A stretch of 52,982 nucleotides of DNA from Chloroflexota bacterium (GCA_009693165.1 SHXX01000006.1:1-52982), one strand, 5' to 3'; shown: positions 1 through 8,244, numbered from the stretch's first letter. Notes: generated from the letters alone by a model not told the origin. Made by a program: numbers and translations.

Positions 1-154
1 ACGATCGTTGCCCGCTGCTCGGCGATTGTCGCCCGGAGCTCAACAACCAGTGCCTGCAAGGTGGCGACCACGGATGGCATCACTCAACAGAACGGGCAAC
101 GAAACCCACCCGGCACCCTTACCCCGCCATGACCCCGTGAACGGTTACGATGAG

Positions 155-811
155 ATGAGGGCCATGCTGCGACGCAACAGACGAAACCTAGGAGCCAGCT
201 TGAGCGCCCTGATCGTCCTGACCCTTGGTGAAGTGCCGTTTGTTAGAGCACATCAGCCAATGCACAACCCCGGGTCACCTGATCGGGCAACGCCGTTCGA
301 CATTCCCGACCCCACGGTTTCCCGGGCCATCCGGGGTGTCCTTGCCCCGGGGGGTCGCGACTTCTACACGTTGCCGCTAGCACGCCCAACCGCGATCACT
401 TTGTGGCTTCTCACCCCCATGGTGGAAGCCTGCAGGGGCTTCGAACCGGTTTTGCGCATCTGGCCGGAGGGGGTCAATCCGTCGATGACTGACCGGTGGG
501 ACGGAAACCGTTGGTTCCAGGCGGTGACCTCAGTCAGTCCGGACCCGGACGACGGGAGTACGACCCGCGCAAAGGCATCGCCGTGGGGAAGGTTCGAACA
601 TGGCGGTCAGCGGTCCAACTCCGGGCCGTACCTCAAGCCAGTACTGGGTCCCGGCGTGGTCGTGGTAAGCATTGAGGCTCCGCCCGACCGTGGAGGCGCG
701 TACACCTTCGCGCCAGGTGATCTCGAAATTCCGGGTGGTTGGGTTGACCCGGAAGTGCAGGCGCGGTGGCGTACATGTCCCGAGGCCTGGGACAAACCCT
801 CCGGCGAATGA
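155..811 (+). CDS. Secreted protein of the HQP family (unknown function)
   Basis: A predicted exported protein of about 218 residues. The ATG at 155 was chosen because it begins a typical signal peptide: basic MRAMLRRNRR, then a hydrophobic stretch, then a likely cleavage after VRA so that the mature chain starts HQP. The frame stays open upstream to position 8, but that part looks non-coding. The mature region shares with the gene at 3436-4296 the order HQP, a D-P-x-V-S-x-A motif near the start, an FE-rich middle, a GP-Y segment and a beta-rich end. The two are probably distant paralogues. Unlike that gene, this one has no membrane domain. I recognise the layout from uncharacterised secreted proteins of bacteria and archaea but know no function. 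A mature N-terminal His can ligate copper in other families; here that is only a possibility. Confidence 0.6.
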   Translation: MRAMLRRNRRNLGASLSALIVLTLGEVPFVRAHQPMHNPGSPDRATPFDIPDPTVSRAIRGVLAPGGRDFYTLPLARPTAITLWLLTPMVEACRGFEPVLRIWPEGVNPSMTDRWDGNRWFQAVTSVSPDPDDGSTTRAKASPWGRFEHGGQRSNSGPYLKPVLGPGVVVVSIEAPPDRGGAYTFAPGDLEIPGGWVDPEVQARWRTCPEAWDKPSGE

Positions 812-921
812 CCAGAGCGTCGTCTCCAGCCGCTTCCGGAAATTTGCACCGCCCGTGCGGATAGGATGGGTCGGGTGCCGGAGACTGCCTGCATCCCACG
901 CAGCGGCACGGAGGACGGCCA

Positions 922-1830
922 GTGATCATCGACGTGCACACGCATACGCCCCGGTACCGCACGAAGGCGGACGCCGAAGACGCACCGCCTTCTGCGACGG
1001 CGAACGCCCCAATGCGTCCTGATCGTCCGGACCCGTCTCGGATTACCTGGGACGAATACGTGGAGGCGATGCAGGCGGTGGACCGCGCGATCGTCTTCAA
1101 CATTGCCGCTGCTCCAGAGGGAGATCCATTTCCGCCAGGGCTTCCCGAGGATGGGATTGTGAAGCGCGAACAAGCGCGTGCGGTCAACGATGCCACGGCC
1201 GCGATTGTCCGTGCCTACCCCGGGAAGCTGATTGGGTTCATGAGCGTCCATCCCCGCGACCCGCAGCTGCTGGATGAGATGGACCGTGCAGTTGGCGACC
1301 TCGGGTTGCGCGGCATCAAGCTTGGGCCGAATTACCAGAACTTTGACCCGCTTGGTGACGACGCTTCCGTGCTCTTTGCCCGGGCGCAGGAGCTGGGCCT
1401 GCCCATCCTCCTGCACCAGGGGACAAGTCCGGTTCAGTTCGCCGACCTCGACTGGGCACACCCGAGGCATCTTGACCGGGTTGCGACGCGCTTCCCGAAA
1501 CTCCGACTGATCCTCGCGCATTTCGCGCATCCGTGGCAGGTGGATGCGCTCGCGGTCATCCGCAAGCACCCGAATGTCTGGGCCGACATTTCCGCCCTGC
1601 ACTATCGACCGTGGTCGTACTGGACCTCCCTGCGCTTGGCGACCGAATGGGCGGTCCTGCACAAGCTCCTCTTTGGCAGCGACTTTCCCGTTGCTACCCC
1701 ACAGGAGACAATTGATGCCATCCCGCATATCAATGACTTGCTTGAGGGCACGGCGTTGCCCAGGGTGCCCGTCGATGAACTGATGCAGGTGGTTCACCGG
1801 GACACGCTTGACATTCTCGGCCTTGATTAG
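922..1830 (+). CDS. Amidohydrolase family 2 metal-dependent hydrolase
   Basis: A 302-residue TIM-barrel hydrolase of the amidohydrolase_2 (COG2159) type. The GTG start at 922 follows a GGAGGAC ribosome binding site. Metal-site motifs are in the expected order: HTH at residues 6-8 on strand 1, LLHQGTS in the middle, LILAHFAHPW with a ligand-type His, and LFGSDFPVATPQ with the catalytic Asp. Enzymes of this family decarboxylate or hydrolyse aromatic and lactone-type substrates; the exact substrate cannot be told from sequence. The gene stands alone and is followed by a strong hairpin terminator at 1883-1915. Confidence 0.85.
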   Translation: MIIDVHTHTPRYRTKADAEDAPPSATANAPMRPDRPDPSRITWDEYVEAMQAVDRAIVFNIAAAPEGDPFPPGLPEDGIVKREQARAVNDATAAIVRAYPGKLIGFMSVHPRDPQLLDEMDRAVGDLGLRGIKLGPNYQNFDPLGDDASVLFARAQELGLPILLHQGTSPVQFADLDWAHPRHLDRVATRFPKLRLILAHFAHPWQVDALAVIRKHPNVWADISALHYRPWSYWTSLRLATEWAVLHKLLFGSDFPVATPQETIDAIPHINDLLEGTALPRVPVDELMQVVHRDTLDILGLD

Positions 1831-1882
1831 CGCGTTTGCACGGCTTGGAACCATGATGCGGTTCCGAGGATTCGGAATTGCG

Positions 1883-1915
1883 AGACCCCCTGCTCCGAAA
1901 CCGGAGAGGGGGTCT
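1883..1915 (+). terminator. Hairpin terminator after the amidohydrolase gene
   Basis: AGACCCCC at 1883-1890 pairs with GGGGGTCT at 1908-1915. Inside, CTCCG (1893-1897) pairs with CGGAG (1902-1906) around an AAAC loop, with one bulged G at 1892. The hairpin lies 50 bp past the stop codon. The tail is GCTCTTC rather than a clean T run. Confidence 0.7.
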
Positions 1916-2049
1916 GCTCTTCACCGTGTGGGGCGGACCCGTCGCCGTGGTTGCCTCGGACCCGCCCCGCCGGGCCAGGTGGTCCGGATGCGTGCCTCTT
2001 GCACCTCATCGGTGTACCAGCGTACCGCCATGCCACGGTGTGCCACGCA

Positions 2050-2569
2050 TCGGCAGCCCCACCGGTCGGCGCCGTAGTACCCCGCTACCTTTCACGCCAT
2101 CATGAGGCCGACCGCCAACACCATGGGCACCGGGTTGGTGCTCGCCGTACCCGCCATCATGAAGTTCCAGTTCATGATGGCCCGAAGAAGGCTGCGATGC
2201 CCGTGAAGAAGCCCAGGACCAGGCCGATGCCGATCAGCATTTCACCAACGACGATTAGTTTCGCGAACCAGGTGGAACTCTCGCTGGCGATCAGGAAATT
2301 GAGGAAGGACCGTACGTGATCACCGGCTTGGCGTGAGCCGCCGGGATTGCAGCTGCGCGTACCCAGAAACCCATTAGCGCCTCGCCAGTAGTCGTTCACC
2401 CCGGGTCGATCACCTTGTGGTAGGCGGCTGTGATCCACTCGTTGCCAACGTACAAGCGGATGGCCAACCAACCCCAAGCAGCGATCGTGTTGCTGAAAAG
2501 CCAGCGGGCGATCGGTGGATCCTCCACCATCACGTACTTCCCAACTTGCCGAGTAATGATGCGGTCCAT
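2050..2569 (-). pseudogene. DoxX-family membrane protein, decayed
   Basis: Remains of a DoxX-type integral membrane protein. A good AGGAGG site (2579-2584) precedes an ATG at 2569, and the opening reads like an intact family member (VEDPPIARWLF, then AIRLYVGNEWITAAYHKVIDPG). The frame then meets TGA at 2396-2398 exactly where relatives carry Trp, and continues as TTGEALMGFW to ITY near 2312. A small deletion there shifts the frame to RSFLNFL, STWFAKLIVVGEMLIGIGLV and GIAAFFG. A one-base loss in the G run at 2181-2183 shifts it again to IMNWNFMMAGTASTNP. A second TGA (2092-2094) sits at the Trp of the family WKVAGYYG motif. Two stops and two frameshifts make a functional product very unlikely. 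Confidence 0.85.
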
Positions 2570-2701
2570 TGCCGTGCACCTCCTGACCATAGTGTGGCCG
2601 GTGCACAAGCCGGGCGGTTCAGGGATTCCCCTGATTGCCCTTCATGCGTCTGCCACACGGATCCGGACCGTTCCCCATGCGGATCCCTGTGCACACTCAG
2701 G

Positions 2702-3184
2702 TTAGTGGCGCGGTGGTGGATTGGCTGCGAGGGCCTTGCGATATGCGTCGGTAATGCGATTAACCTCAGCTGCGTCGACCTCGATTTCGCCTCGTTGCGC
2801 TGCCCCTTGAAGTCCGAAGACTGCGTAGAACCGGGCATCCTGAGCCATGGTCTCGTGCTTCGGCACCATATGCAGGTGGAAGTGCGGCGAACTCTCGTTC
2901 ATTGATGCGGTGTAGATCCGCAACGCACCAGTGACTTCCTCCAGGACCTTCTCGAAGTGGCGCAGGTCCGGGCCGAACCGGGCGGCCTCGTGGTCGTCGA
3001 AGTGCGCGATACCTGGCGTGTGGCGGTGGCTGAGAATGGTCATCCAGCCGGCAACGCCGTAGGGTGCGGCTGCGTGCCAGATCAGCCACAAGTCATCCTC
3101 GTAGAGGGCGCCCCCCTGGATTTCGGCTTCGCCCGAGGCAATCTGGCAGACGGCGCAGCCCTCAATCTGGCTTGGGTGCTTCAT
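2702..3184 (-). CDS. HIT-like (histidine triad) protein
   Basis: A 160-residue protein of the HIT superfamily, whose members hydrolyse or transfer nucleotides from mono- and dinucleotide substrates. The core shows as HFHLHMVP at residues 101-108, giving the His-x-His-x-His spacing of the active site. An earlier part reads WHAAAPYGVAGWMTILSHRH, the usual strand before it. A CxxC pair (C10, C13) near the N-terminus could join a zinc site, as in some HIT proteins. A GGAAGGATCG site precedes the ATG at 3184. The gene is read towards the DoxX pseudogene, which lies downstream on the same strand, so the two may once have been co-transcribed. Confidence 0.75.
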   Translation of the reverse strand: MKHPSQIEGCAVCQIASGEAEIQGGALYEDDLWLIWHAAAPYGVAGWMTILSHRHTPGIAHFDDHEAARFGPDLRHFEKVLEEVTGALRIYTASMNESSPHFHLHMVPKHETMAQDARFYAVFGLQGAAQRGEIEVDAAEVNRITDAYRKALAANPPPRH

Positions 3185-3435
3185 GTGTCACGATCCTTCC
3201 ATACCGTACGCGACAACCGCTTCCGCTTCGAGTGTGCACAACACGGTACACCGCGCGAGGTGGGCCGGGCATTTCGCGGTGTCTCCGATGGGTCGCAACC
3301 GTGGTGAGTGGCTGCACTGTGTTAAGACTCCATGTCCAGTCCGCTGTTGCAATATCGCTCGATTGTCTGGAAACTCGTGATGTCTTCTCTATCGCCGGGG
3401 TTGGGTGCTGATCGCTTGGAAGGAAAGACAGGTTG

Positions 3436-4296
3436 ATGGACGCACTACGAGTCCTGATCGTCGTCGTGGCCCTGATTGCCTCGGTGGTTGCAATGCCTGG
3501 GGAGGCATCGGCTCACCAACCGCGAATGCCGGTTGGTGACGACGTGACCATCCTTGATCCTGAGGTCTCAAAGGCCTACTACACCACTCTCGATGGCCGT
3601 GGGCACACGTACAGAATACGGGCGACGGTCCCGTTCGACCTCTACGTCTCCATCACCGTGCCCGCCATCAGTGGGCAAGGCACCGATATTTCGGCGGTCA
3701 TCGCTCGGAAGGATGGAAACGGCGGAACTGTTGCGACGCTTGATGGTGTTGCCCAACAGTGGACGAAATTCTTCGAGCCGTTCGGTTTCAGCGACTACCT
3801 GCAGGGACCTGAGTACCGCGGGCGTGCCGAAGCCGGTGAGTATGACATCCGGGTGTCAAGTCCGCGGAATGACCAGAAGTATGTCCTGGTCGTCGGTGAG
3901 ATTGAGGCCTTCGATTTCAAAGAGACGATGAATGCGCTCGAGCTCGTGCCGCTGATCAAGCGGGACTTCTTTGGGGAAACCCCGGCCACCTTCCTGTTTT
4001 CCCCGATGGGGTTTGCCTATGTCGCGGCTGTCTTTGCGTCATCGTTTGGCGCGGGAGCACTTTTCCGAAGACTGCTGCGACGCGTTCGCTGGGGCGGATC
4101 CCGGCGTCCGACCCGGAACATCGGTTTGCCCGACCGAATGGTTCGAGTGGGTATTGGGCTTGCCTTGTTCGCTTGGGCGGTGACAACCACGTGGGACCCA
4201 GTCACCCTCTTCATATCCGGGTTCTGCTTGTATGAAGGCATCGCACGGTGGTGCGTCCTGCATTCCGCAATTGGCCGGAATACGTGCCCGGCATAG
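3436..4296 (+). CDS. HQP-family secreted protein with C-terminal membrane and DUF2892-like domain
   Basis: A 286-residue exported protein. The ATG at 3436 follows GGAAGGAAAG at a proper distance. A signal peptide ends in ASA, so the mature chain would start HQP. The ectodomain carries ILDPEVSKAYYTTL, a PFDLYVSITVP strand and FEPFGFSDYLQGPEY, a pattern I recall from uncharacterised secreted proteins in both domains of life. A transmembrane segment follows near residues 193-212, then a basic stretch and a second module starting RNIGLPDRMVRVGIG and ending in a Cys/Gly tail. That module matches the DUF2892 (YgaP-like) two-helix membrane domain. The ectodomain is a probable paralogue of the product of 155-811. 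Function unknown; the anchor would hold it at the cell surface. Confidence 0.7.
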   Translation: MDALRVLIVVVALIASVVAMPGEASAHQPRMPVGDDVTILDPEVSKAYYTTLDGRGHTYRIRATVPFDLYVSITVPAISGQGTDISAVIARKDGNGGTVATLDGVAQQWTKFFEPFGFSDYLQGPEYRGRAEAGEYDIRVSSPRNDQKYVLVVGEIEAFDFKETMNALELVPLIKRDFFGETPATFLFSPMGFAYVAAVFASSFGAGALFRRLLRRVRWGGSRRPTRNIGLPDRMVRVGIGLALFAWAVTTTWDPVTLFISGFCLYEGIARWCVLHSAIGRNTCPA

Positions 4297-4298
4297 GG

Positions 4299-4788
4299 GG
4301 TGACCTCGAGGTGACGCAGATCTGATCATCGTCGGCGTCGCCGGCGGCGGGTTCGGGCAATCGCAACCAACAGGACCGTCATGATGAGGTGGCCTACGAC
4401 ATCAGCGGCCGTGTTGTCTCTTGGTTCAGTAGACAGATATGAGATCACTTGTCCGTGCGGCTCTGCCGTCAAGTCGACTTGCCTTACCTCCCGCGCCGAC
4501 CTAGATTATTCTGACGGTCGCGGGTCTATCTAACCCACTTCAATGCTCCGAAGGCATCCCTAAACCAGATGTGAGGGGAACCCTCGAGGTGGATGAGCTA
4601 AACATACTTGGCATCAGCCGTTGCGCTCCGCCAGCAAACCCCAATAATTTGGACCAGTCCGAACAGTGCGACCACACTTTTGAAATCCGGATTGTTCTCA
4701 AATTGCAGTTACTTCCTAAGGCATGTTTCCGCTGGGGGGATCAGAGCTGACCACTAAGTTGCACTCGTGACGTCAGAAAGTCGTAATC
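4299..4788. other. Gene-poor, lower-GC stretch
   Basis: About 490 bp with no intact gene and visibly lower GC than its surroundings. It contains scattered minus-strand protein-like fragments (see 4326-4708) and leads into the interrupted DUF4282 gene. I see no RNA gene or clear promoter in it. Confidence 0.6.
4326..4708 (-). pseudogene. Possible decayed membrane-protein gene (unrecognised)
   Basis: Read on the minus strand from about 4708, one frame gives the protein-like string FENNPDFKSVVALFGLV, then a TAG at 4598-4600, then LIHLEGSPHIWFRDAFGALKW and another TAG near 4526. A second frame from about 4500 gives QVDLTAEPHGQVISYL and continues to a hydrophobic GHLIMTVLLVAIA followed by a run of Arg and a TGA at 4326-4328. 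The composition looks like a small protein with a C-terminal membrane helix that has lost its frame. No family recognised, and chance cannot be excluded. Confidence 0.3.
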
Positions 4789-5172
4789 ATGGTTGCGACT
4801 ACACTGCAGGTGGGAAAGGACGAACCAAAGACAACCCTCCGCGACAACCGACGTGACTGGGATGTGCGTCGGCGCTACGACAGTTCATTGGAAGATCGAA
4901 ATGTTGTTACTGATTTCCTAGCTTTCCAAATCATGATTACGCCAATGATGATTGGCATTTTCTTCCTGATCATACTTGCGGCGAACACCGTGTTCGGCTT
5001 CATGGGGCTCTTCAAGTCGGACATTGGGAGCGTTCGATGGTTGGGAGTCCCTCAGTTGCTATTAGGGTAGATCCCGATCAGAGTATTCTGTGCAGTCTTG
5101 ATCCTGCAATTCGGCATTCATGGCGAACTTGTGAAACTGACTGATCTATCGCGTGTGACGGATAGAAACTGA
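4789..5172 (+). pseudogene. DUF4282 membrane protein interrupted by an amber codon
   Basis: The ATG at 4789 opens a frame coding a basic N-terminus, then FLAFQIMITPMMIGIFFLI, matching the start of the DUF4282 two-helix membrane domain (family form FxxFxxMITPxxIKxxY). It stops at TAG (5068-5070) after PQLLLG. In the same frame the next codons read IPIRVFCAVLILQFGIHGELVKL and run on to TGA at 5170-5172. This is clearly the family's second helix (LGPxxVRxYxExLIVxFRIxxNL). So the gene is full length (128 codons) apart from one in-frame stop. A recent pseudogene is the simplest reading; low-level readthrough is possible. Function of the family is unknown. Confidence 0.7.
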
Positions 5173-5246
5173 GCACGCAGCGGCAACGCGACGCAGACAG
5201 TCCGAGGACCTGATGCGCCTCGCTAATCCGAGCCAATCTGCGGACC

Positions 5247-5272
5247 GGGAGGCATCCAGACCGATGCCTCCC
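5247..5272 (-). terminator. Strong hairpin after the binding-protein gene
   Basis: GGGAGGCATC at 5247-5256 and GATGCCTCCC at 5263-5272 form a perfect 10-bp stem with a 6-nt loop, 12 bp past the stop codon of the minus-strand gene at 5284. No T run follows on either strand, so it may act as a 3' end stabiliser or a U-poor terminator. Confidence 0.65.
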
Positions 5273-5283
5273 TACCGTCCCAC

Positions 5284-6651
5284 TTACTTTCCAGTCGCCT
5301 TGGGCAGGTCAATTTGCAATTGCAATGGACCCATCATGGTGCCGACAGTGGTATCGACGCTCTTCTCGCCCGCCCAAATGGGGGTGACCTCTTTCTGGAA
5401 GACATTCTGGTAGTCGAGCATCTTGAAGTTGTCGGGAACCGCGAGGGGACCAGGACCTCCGTCAGATTCAATGAAGTCCTTGAACACTTTGAACAGGGGT
5501 CGCTTGGCAAATTCCTCCCATGAATCCGGCCGGCTTCCGGGGATGTTTGTCTCGGGCATCATCTCGACGCCCTGTTCCTTGCTGACAAAGTGCTTCATGA
5601 GGTTCCAGGCGATGTCGGGGTTCTTACCCTTGGCGTAGAGGGCCCACATATCGACGTGGCCCTGCGATCCGCGCTTGCCGCCTGGCCCCTTGGGGATCAG
5701 GACGGCTTCAATTTTGAACCGGTCCGCGACTGCAGCCTGATCGGCGCCGCCCCACATGCCGGTAGTCCACATGGCGATGTCGCCGTTCTTGTGATCGACC
5801 TTGTCCGCAGGCATAGGGTGGACCTTGTGCTTGTGCCGCAGGTCGTAAAGCCACTGGAGCGCCTGTTTGGCGGGGCCTCGGTCAATCGCCGGCTTCTTGC
5901 CGAGAGACGGAGGGTCGAGCATCTCGCCGCCGAAAGACCTGATGAAGCAGAGGACGGGCGGGTAGGCCGTCTCAGTGTTGATTCCCCAGATACCCGGTTT
6001 CGCCGCCATCACCTTGCGCGAGATGTCAACGAGGTCATCATAAGACGACGTCAGCGTCGGAGGCTGAACTTGTGTGGTCTCGAAGATGTTGACATTGTAG
6101 AAGAGCCCAATATGGCTTGGATGCATGAGGTTGGGCATGCCGAACAGCTTGTTGTCGACGAGGCGGGCGGTTTCGATCGCACGGGGGAAGTGTTGCTTGA
6201 GGTCGTACTTGTCCTTGGTCGTGTAGGTCTCGACGTTCAGGAAGTGCCCCTGTGCCGCAAGCTCGAAGTAGGATCCGACACCGGTGCTTGCCCACACAAC
6301 ATCCCCAAGATCGCCCGCGGCAAGCATGGCGATGAGTTTCTCGTAGCCCGAATCCTGGGCCAGTTCAACGGTGACATTCGGGTTCAGGTCGCTGAATTTT
6401 TTGGTTCTGACCGGGATGTACTTCTCAGTGCGGTGGTTTACCCGAAGAGTGACCGGCGCAGCTGCCTTGGTCGGCGCGGCCGTTGGTGCCGGAACCGCGG
6501 CTGCGGTCGTTGGTGCGGGTTTCGCCGCCCCGGCGGTTGGTTGAGCCGGTGCGGCCGGTGCTTCCCCGCCGCACGCGGATATCAGCAGGCCGAGTGCGGC
6601 TGCGGACGCGTGAAGTATCGAACGCCTTGACTGGACCGTGACCGGATTCAT
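5284..6651 (-). CDS. Extracellular solute-binding lipoprotein (ABC sugar-type)
   Basis: A 455-residue binding protein of the family 1 (maltose/sn-glycerol-3-phosphate-like) kind, which captures a carbohydrate outside the cell and delivers it to an ABC permease. The ATG at 6651 follows AGGGGGA and gives a Tat-like signal (QSRRSILHASAAALG) with a lipobox ending at Cys27 (LLISAC). A long Ala/Pro/Thr-rich linker follows to about residue 68, then the two-lobed fold (for example FSDLNPNVTVELAQDSGYEKL and YTTKDKYDLKQHFPRA). The frame is open upstream to 6936, but that part looks non-coding. No permease or ATPase gene is adjacent, so it must either pair with components encoded elsewhere or be an orphan. 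The nearby enolase-superfamily gene suggests a sugar or sugar-acid ligand. Confidence 0.85.
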   Translation of the reverse strand: MNPVTVQSRRSILHASAAALGLLISACGGEAPAAPAQPTAGAAKPAPTTAAAVPAPTAAPTKAAAPVTLRVNHRTEKYIPVRTKKFSDLNPNVTVELAQDSGYEKLIAMLAAGDLGDVVWASTGVGSYFELAAQGHFLNVETYTTKDKYDLKQHFPRAIETARLVDNKLFGMPNLMHPSHIGLFYNVNIFETTQVQPPTLTSSYDDLVDISRKVMAAKPGIWGINTETAYPPVLCFIRSFGGEMLDPPSLGKKPAIDRGPAKQALQWLYDLRHKHKVHPMPADKVDHKNGDIAMWTTGMWGGADQAAVADRFKIEAVLIPKGPGGKRGSQGHVDMWALYAKGKNPDIAWNLMKHFVSKEQGVEMMPETNIPGSRPDSWEEFAKRPLFKVFKDFIESDGGPGPLAVPDNFKMLDYQNVFQKEVTPIWAGEKSVDTTVGTMMGPLQLQIDLPKATGK

Positions 6652-7006
6652 GGGTGCTTCCCCCTTCGCATGAGGGGCAGCGTATCCGCAAGTGAACGGC
6701 ATGTCAATCGGGGCTACGTGCAGTATTCGGTCGTGCGTATGACCTTGTGAATTAGGCAACGGTTGCGCGGGAACCGATCCAGTTCGTGATCGGCGGACTG
6801 CTACGTGAGGTTCCCGCGCACCACAAAGGTCACCGGTCTCTGCAAGGATGTCCAGAAACGCCTCGGCTGTTAGATTCGCCCCGAACCTGAACCGGGAGGT
6901 TCGTCCGTGATCACTGACGATTGACCTGCACCACATTCACGCACAGCCTTGGGCAAGCCGACCTCGTTGCGATGTCACAACAACGCCAGCTCCGCACCAC
7001 ATCCAC
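6652..7006. other. Intergenic region with a long inverted repeat
   Basis: A 355-bp gap between two minus-strand genes. Its one clear feature is the inverted repeat at 6764-6820, described separately. I see no convincing protein in the rest. Confidence 0.6.
6764..6820. promoter_or_regulatory. 12-bp inverted repeat with nested hairpin upstream of the binding-protein gene
   Basis: TGCGCGGGAACC (6764-6775) and GGTTCCCGCGCA (6809-6820) are perfect inverted copies 33 nt apart. Between and overlapping them, CCGATC (6774-6779) can pair with GATCGG (6788-6793). The two pairings share bases, so they compete. The element ends 113 nt upstream of the ATG at 6651 and 187 nt past the stop of the upstream gene. 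It could be a leader RNA switch, a terminator without a T run, or a DNA operator. It matches no riboswitch I know. Confidence 0.45.
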
Positions 7007-8122
7007 TCACCCCACCGCGTAGTGGCGCACGGCATCCATGTCAAATTCGCAGCCGAGGCCGGGCACGTCGGGCACGGTTGCGTGTCCATCGGTGAAGGTC
7101 ATCGGTGTCTCCACCAACATGTGTTCACGCACCCAACTGCCAACAAGGTCACTCGGCAGGACGCACGCGTGGGCAGCCGCGCAGGCGTGCAGGTATGAGT
7201 GTTCGGCCACCCCAAGGTCCACACCTGATCCATGCCACACGTGTGATCCATAGGCCGAGGCCATGGACGCCATCCGCACGAAGTCGACCATTCCTCCCCC
7301 GAGATTGAAGTGGTCGCATGCCTCTGACTTGATCGCGTTTACGACATCACGCGGATTGCCAAGGTGCAGTGCCAGTGGAACATCGATCGCTGCCCGGATT
7401 TGCCGGTACCAGTCCAGGTTCCACTTGGGCACTGGATCCTCGTACATCGCGATGGTCGGGAAGCGTGCCAACCGTCGCGCCAGGCCGATTGCCTCGACCG
7501 GGCGATAGAAGCGTTCATTCGGGTCGAGGGTCAGGGTGAACCCCGGTCCGGCGGCATCGAGGATTGCCTGGATGCGTGCCTCCCATGGATCGTCGATCGC
7601 GCACTTCATCTTGAGACCGTGGAACCCGCGTGCCTTGGCCTCGCCAGCGGCCCGGCCCGCATCATCGGGCGTCATCTGCCCAATCCAATAGTCCATGGCC
7701 ACTCGGTCACGGACCTTGCCTCCGAGCAGTGCGTGCACCGGCAAGCCAAGATGGCGTCCGACAAGGTCGAAGAGCGCCATCTCGAACGCATCGTAAGCCG
7801 GGTTGATGCGCCCGGTTCCGTGCCGGCCCTCGTGCGTGCGACCGGTCGGCGTTCCCTCGGCCCGCCCTGGGTCGATCGGCAAATCTTGCAGCGGGATCCG
7901 CAACGGGTTCAATCCGATGAGCGACTGAGCAGCGGATGCCACGGCGGATCGGCCAACGCCACGGCCGGTCTCGCCGATGCCATAGACGCCTTCATCGGTC
8001 TGAAGGCGGATCAGGTGCTTTGGAACGTGGTCCCACGTGGCGGCCCCGAATTCGGGACTGTTCACGGTTCCCGGCCTTGCGCGCACCACAACGGTCCAGA
8101 TCTCACATCCGGTGATCTGCAT
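7007..8122 (-). CDS. Enolase-superfamily enzyme (mandelate racemase / muconate lactonizing type)
   Basis: A 371-residue member of the enolase superfamily, which removes an alpha-proton from a carboxylate substrate using Mg2+, leading to racemisation or dehydration. The ATG at 8122 (MQITGCEIW) follows AAGGGGGA; the open frame upstream of it looks non-coding. The N-terminal capping domain includes GIGETGRGVGRS. The barrel shows GLKMKC with the KxK pair (K161, K163), LDPNE (D190) and MYEDPVP (E218), which correspond to base and metal ligands, and a late LHLGNP and HGSGVDLG. The sugar-acid dehydratase branch is likely but the substrate cannot be named. It lies downstream of the SGNH gene and upstream of the binding protein on the same strand. 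Confidence 0.85.
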   Translation of the reverse strand: MQITGCEIWTVVVRARPGTVNSPEFGAATWDHVPKHLIRLQTDEGVYGIGETGRGVGRSAVASAAQSLIGLNPLRIPLQDLPIDPGRAEGTPTGRTHEGRHGTGRINPAYDAFEMALFDLVGRHLGLPVHALLGGKVRDRVAMDYWIGQMTPDDAGRAAGEAKARGFHGLKMKCAIDDPWEARIQAILDAAGPGFTLTLDPNERFYRPVEAIGLARRLARFPTIAMYEDPVPKWNLDWYRQIRAAIDVPLALHLGNPRDVVNAIKSEACDHFNLGGGMVDFVRMASMASAYGSHVWHGSGVDLGVAEHSYLHACAAAHACVLPSDLVGSWVREHMLVETPMTFTDGHATVPDVPGLGCEFDMDAVRHYAVG

Positions 8123-8244
8123 GGAATCCCCCTTGCCGTGCAGGATAGCCGCATGGCGTGGTGCGCAGGCGCCTCGGGCCGGTAGGCATGAAGGGGTCGG
8201 GGTAGGCGTGCGCGGCGTGCCAGGCAATCCATGGAAGGCGCCCA

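Noticed and set aside
2050-2569. Recoding of TGA as tryptophan, suggested by both DoxX stops lying at Trp positions
   Set aside because: The same gene also has two frameshifts, and many intact genes in the window end in TGA at the right length, so TGA works as a stop here.
4789-5172. Pyrrolysine-type recoding of the TAG in the DUF4282 gene
   Set aside because: Nothing in the family suggests a special residue there, and other genes here (such as the nagA-like gene) end normally with TAG. A point mutation is simpler.
5590-6630. Plus-strand 346-residue frame opposite the solute-binding protein gene
   Set aside because: Its composition mirrors the real gene, with no recognisable domain or ribosome binding site.
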